A stretch of DNA of 64,000 nucleotides from Cervus elaphus (Eukaryota; Chordata; Mammalia; Artiodactyla; Cervidae), in NCBI RefSeq assembly GCF_910594005.1, contig NC_057831.1, forward strand, positions 43,792,001 to 43,856,000, in the 5' to 3' direction. The translations under genes were made by a program, and so were the position numbers. The notes under the pieces are model-generated. The model worked only from the letters and a program-made list of their open reading frames with translations. It searched no databases and was not told the DNA's origin. Below are positions 62,467-64,000 of this stretch, piece after piece. Every line of letters begins with the position of its first letter. Position 1 is the first letter of the stretch.

Positions 62467-64000
62467 ATAGTTATGTCATAGATTTTGCAAAATAAATTAT
62501 CTTCATGTTATATTATTAAGAACTATTTCTTTTGTTCACTGCTGAGCTAATATAGCGTCTCACAATTAAATTTTCCTTCTTACCTACTTTTTTCCCCCTG
62601 AAATTAATAGTTGTCTACCTTTTAACATTTCCTTTTTATTTTTCTGATCCAATGACAAACTCTCTGTCAGAGCTGGAAAAAAAAAAAAAAAACTTCTTAG
62701 TGTGTTCAATATATTCACATTAGACAGATGTTCAGTTCCTTTTTTTTCCAGAAGGCATCCCTCCAGGAGTCCTTAATCCTTTTGCTCTGATCTGGACCAG
62801 CTTCTCTTCAGGCATTCGGCATAGCTGACACCCTAGTGTTACCTTCAGCCATCATCCTAGGAATATACTTTGCCTTTCTTATTTCTTGGATCCCACATCT
62901 TCTCCTTCTTGATTCACCCTCTTGTTTATGATGGTGCACATCCTTTAGTAGCTTTCTGAGAAATTCGTAAAGATGTTGTAATCTGAAAAAACCTTATTTG
63001 AACAACTTTTACATTCACTATATTATGTAATCCTATAAAATGCCTCCAATTTTACTCCTGTAACAATAAGAGGCAGTAGCAAAGTATGGACTTCTAGGTT
63101 GAAAATCAGTTAAAATTTTGAATATCATCCTCTGTTCTCATCTAACTTTAAGAGGTAATTTTCAATGTGATTTTCAATTGTTTGTAACCTGTTGCTTTTT
63201 TTCTGAAATCATTTAGTAAATTTTCTTTATTCCAAATGTTCTGAAATTTCTCAGTGATGCGTCTAAGGGTGTGTGTGTGTGTAATCTGCTATGCTGGCAT
63301 TAAGTAAATGGATACTTGTATTTGTAAACTGAAGTCTTTCAGTTCAAGAGAATTCTTTTATACTACTTCTTTAATAGTTCCAGTCCCTTCATTTTATCTG
63401 GTATCACTTTCAGAATCTCCTCTGGATTTTAGTCTTCCTAAGCTGTTCATCAAATTTTCTTGTTCTTCTTCTTTCTTATTTTCATTCTTTTTGTCTTTTT
63501 ATTTTAACATAATTTGTCAGAGTTTTTTTTCAAATGTGTTTTCCAATTCTTCTTCTAATTAAATTGTTTAATTTCTGCATTCATATTTTTATTTCTAAGA
63601 CCTTATTCTGGTTTTCTGATTGCTCCTTCCCATAGTGGCTTGTTCTTATGTTTTGAATGCAATGTATTATCAACCTTTATAAATTAAAGGTTGTTTAAAA
63701 TATTTTCCTCTGGCCTGTCCTGCCTCCATTTGCTTCAGTTATTTTTGTTTGTTTGTTTCTGTTTTAGTCTGTCTCTTTCATGTTGGAATGGCTGGTCATT
63801 CAAGAGGAAAACATCCAAGGTTGACTGGAAGTTTTCCAGTAGCATGGAAGAGAGTTACAGGTGGTAGGCTTTACTGCAGGCTGGCAGGGAGAAGAGTTGA
63901 TCTTTTCCCAGGATGTATTTTCTATAGGACTGGTCGGTTTTTCCAGAAAGGAACCCTCCTCTTTCCTCTCCATCAGAGAATGAAACAAGCCACCAACACT
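62467..64000. other. T-rich sequence, no gene; possible ancient repeat after 63340
   Basis: An A-run lies at 62678-62691 and a TG run at 63269-63283. From about 63340 the plus strand is pyrimidine-biased and recalls a degenerate dispersed repeat ('gtctttcagttcaagagaat', 'gcaggctggcagggagaaga'), but I cannot name or bound it. The 84-codon frame at 63308-63562 is low-complexity. Confidence 0.3.

Noticed and set aside
1..64000. CRISPR arrays, prokaryotic operons, ribosome binding sites, phage or plasmid genes
   Set aside because: Nothing of the kind is present; the repeat content shows this is ruminant nuclear DNA.
1..64000. Endogenous retrovirus (gag, pol, env or paired LTRs)
   Set aside because: No LTR pair, primer-binding site or retroviral domain was seen. 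The only reverse transcriptases are L1 and BovB types.

Overview
This 64 kb window is nuclear DNA from a ruminant, most likely a bovid (cattle, buffalo, sheep, goat or close kin). The evidence is its interspersed repeats: many Bov-tA tRNA-Glu-derived SINEs, two BOV-A2 SINEs, BovB (RTE-type) LINE pieces and ruminant L1 (L1-BT type) copies. They sit on an older mammalian layer of MIR, L2, MER20 and old L1 3' ends. I found no host protein-coding exon, tRNA, rRNA or CpG-island promoter that I can support. The window reads as intergenic or deep intronic sequence.

The only long intact reading frame is ORF2 of an L1 retrotransposon, at 30037-33855 on the minus strand. The copy spans about 29687-34161. 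It is cut at its 5' end inside ORF1, keeps the last 84 ORF1 codons, a complete 1272-residue ORF2, a 3' UTR and an A-tail, and is flanked by perfect 16-bp target-site duplications. It landed inside an older MIR.

Layout. 0-12 kb: a BovB tail plus Bov-tA, a long unique stretch, then BovB, MIR, L2 and MER20 relics. 12-20 kb: L1 3' fragments nested in one another, a CHR-type SINE inside a MIR, inverted and direct Bov-tA copies, and an 80-bp mariner-derived MITE that forms a hairpin. 20-29 kb: mostly unique with L2 and MIR relics, a BOV-A2, and a 60-bp insertion ending in a BovB tail. 29.7-34.2 kb: the L1. 34-44 kb: MIR relics, L1 fragments, a tail-to-tail SINE pair, and a Bov-tA split by an inverted copy of its own flank. 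44-58 kb: three same-strand L1 3' ends, SINEs and microsatellites. 58-59.4 kb: a BovB reverse-transcriptase pseudogene. 59.4-64 kb: mostly unique sequence with one MIR and one Bov-tA.

The repeats relate functionally. The A-tailed L1 type supplies the machinery that A-tailed SINEs such as CHR normally use. BovB shares its 3' end with BOV-A2 and Bov-tA and is taken to mobilise them. Four repeat-poor stretches (17.06-17.48, 18.42-18.89, 40.54-41.43 and 51.36-51.76 kb) are candidates for conserved non-coding elements, by inference only. I found no new multi-gene system. The most unusual structures are the inverted duplication at 43719-44210, the mariner hairpin at 16695-16774, and the L1 whose ORF1 remnant starts at an ATG supplied by the target-site duplication.

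Repeat names come from recalled consensus patterns, not from a database search. Boundaries of old repeats are approximate to tens of bases.
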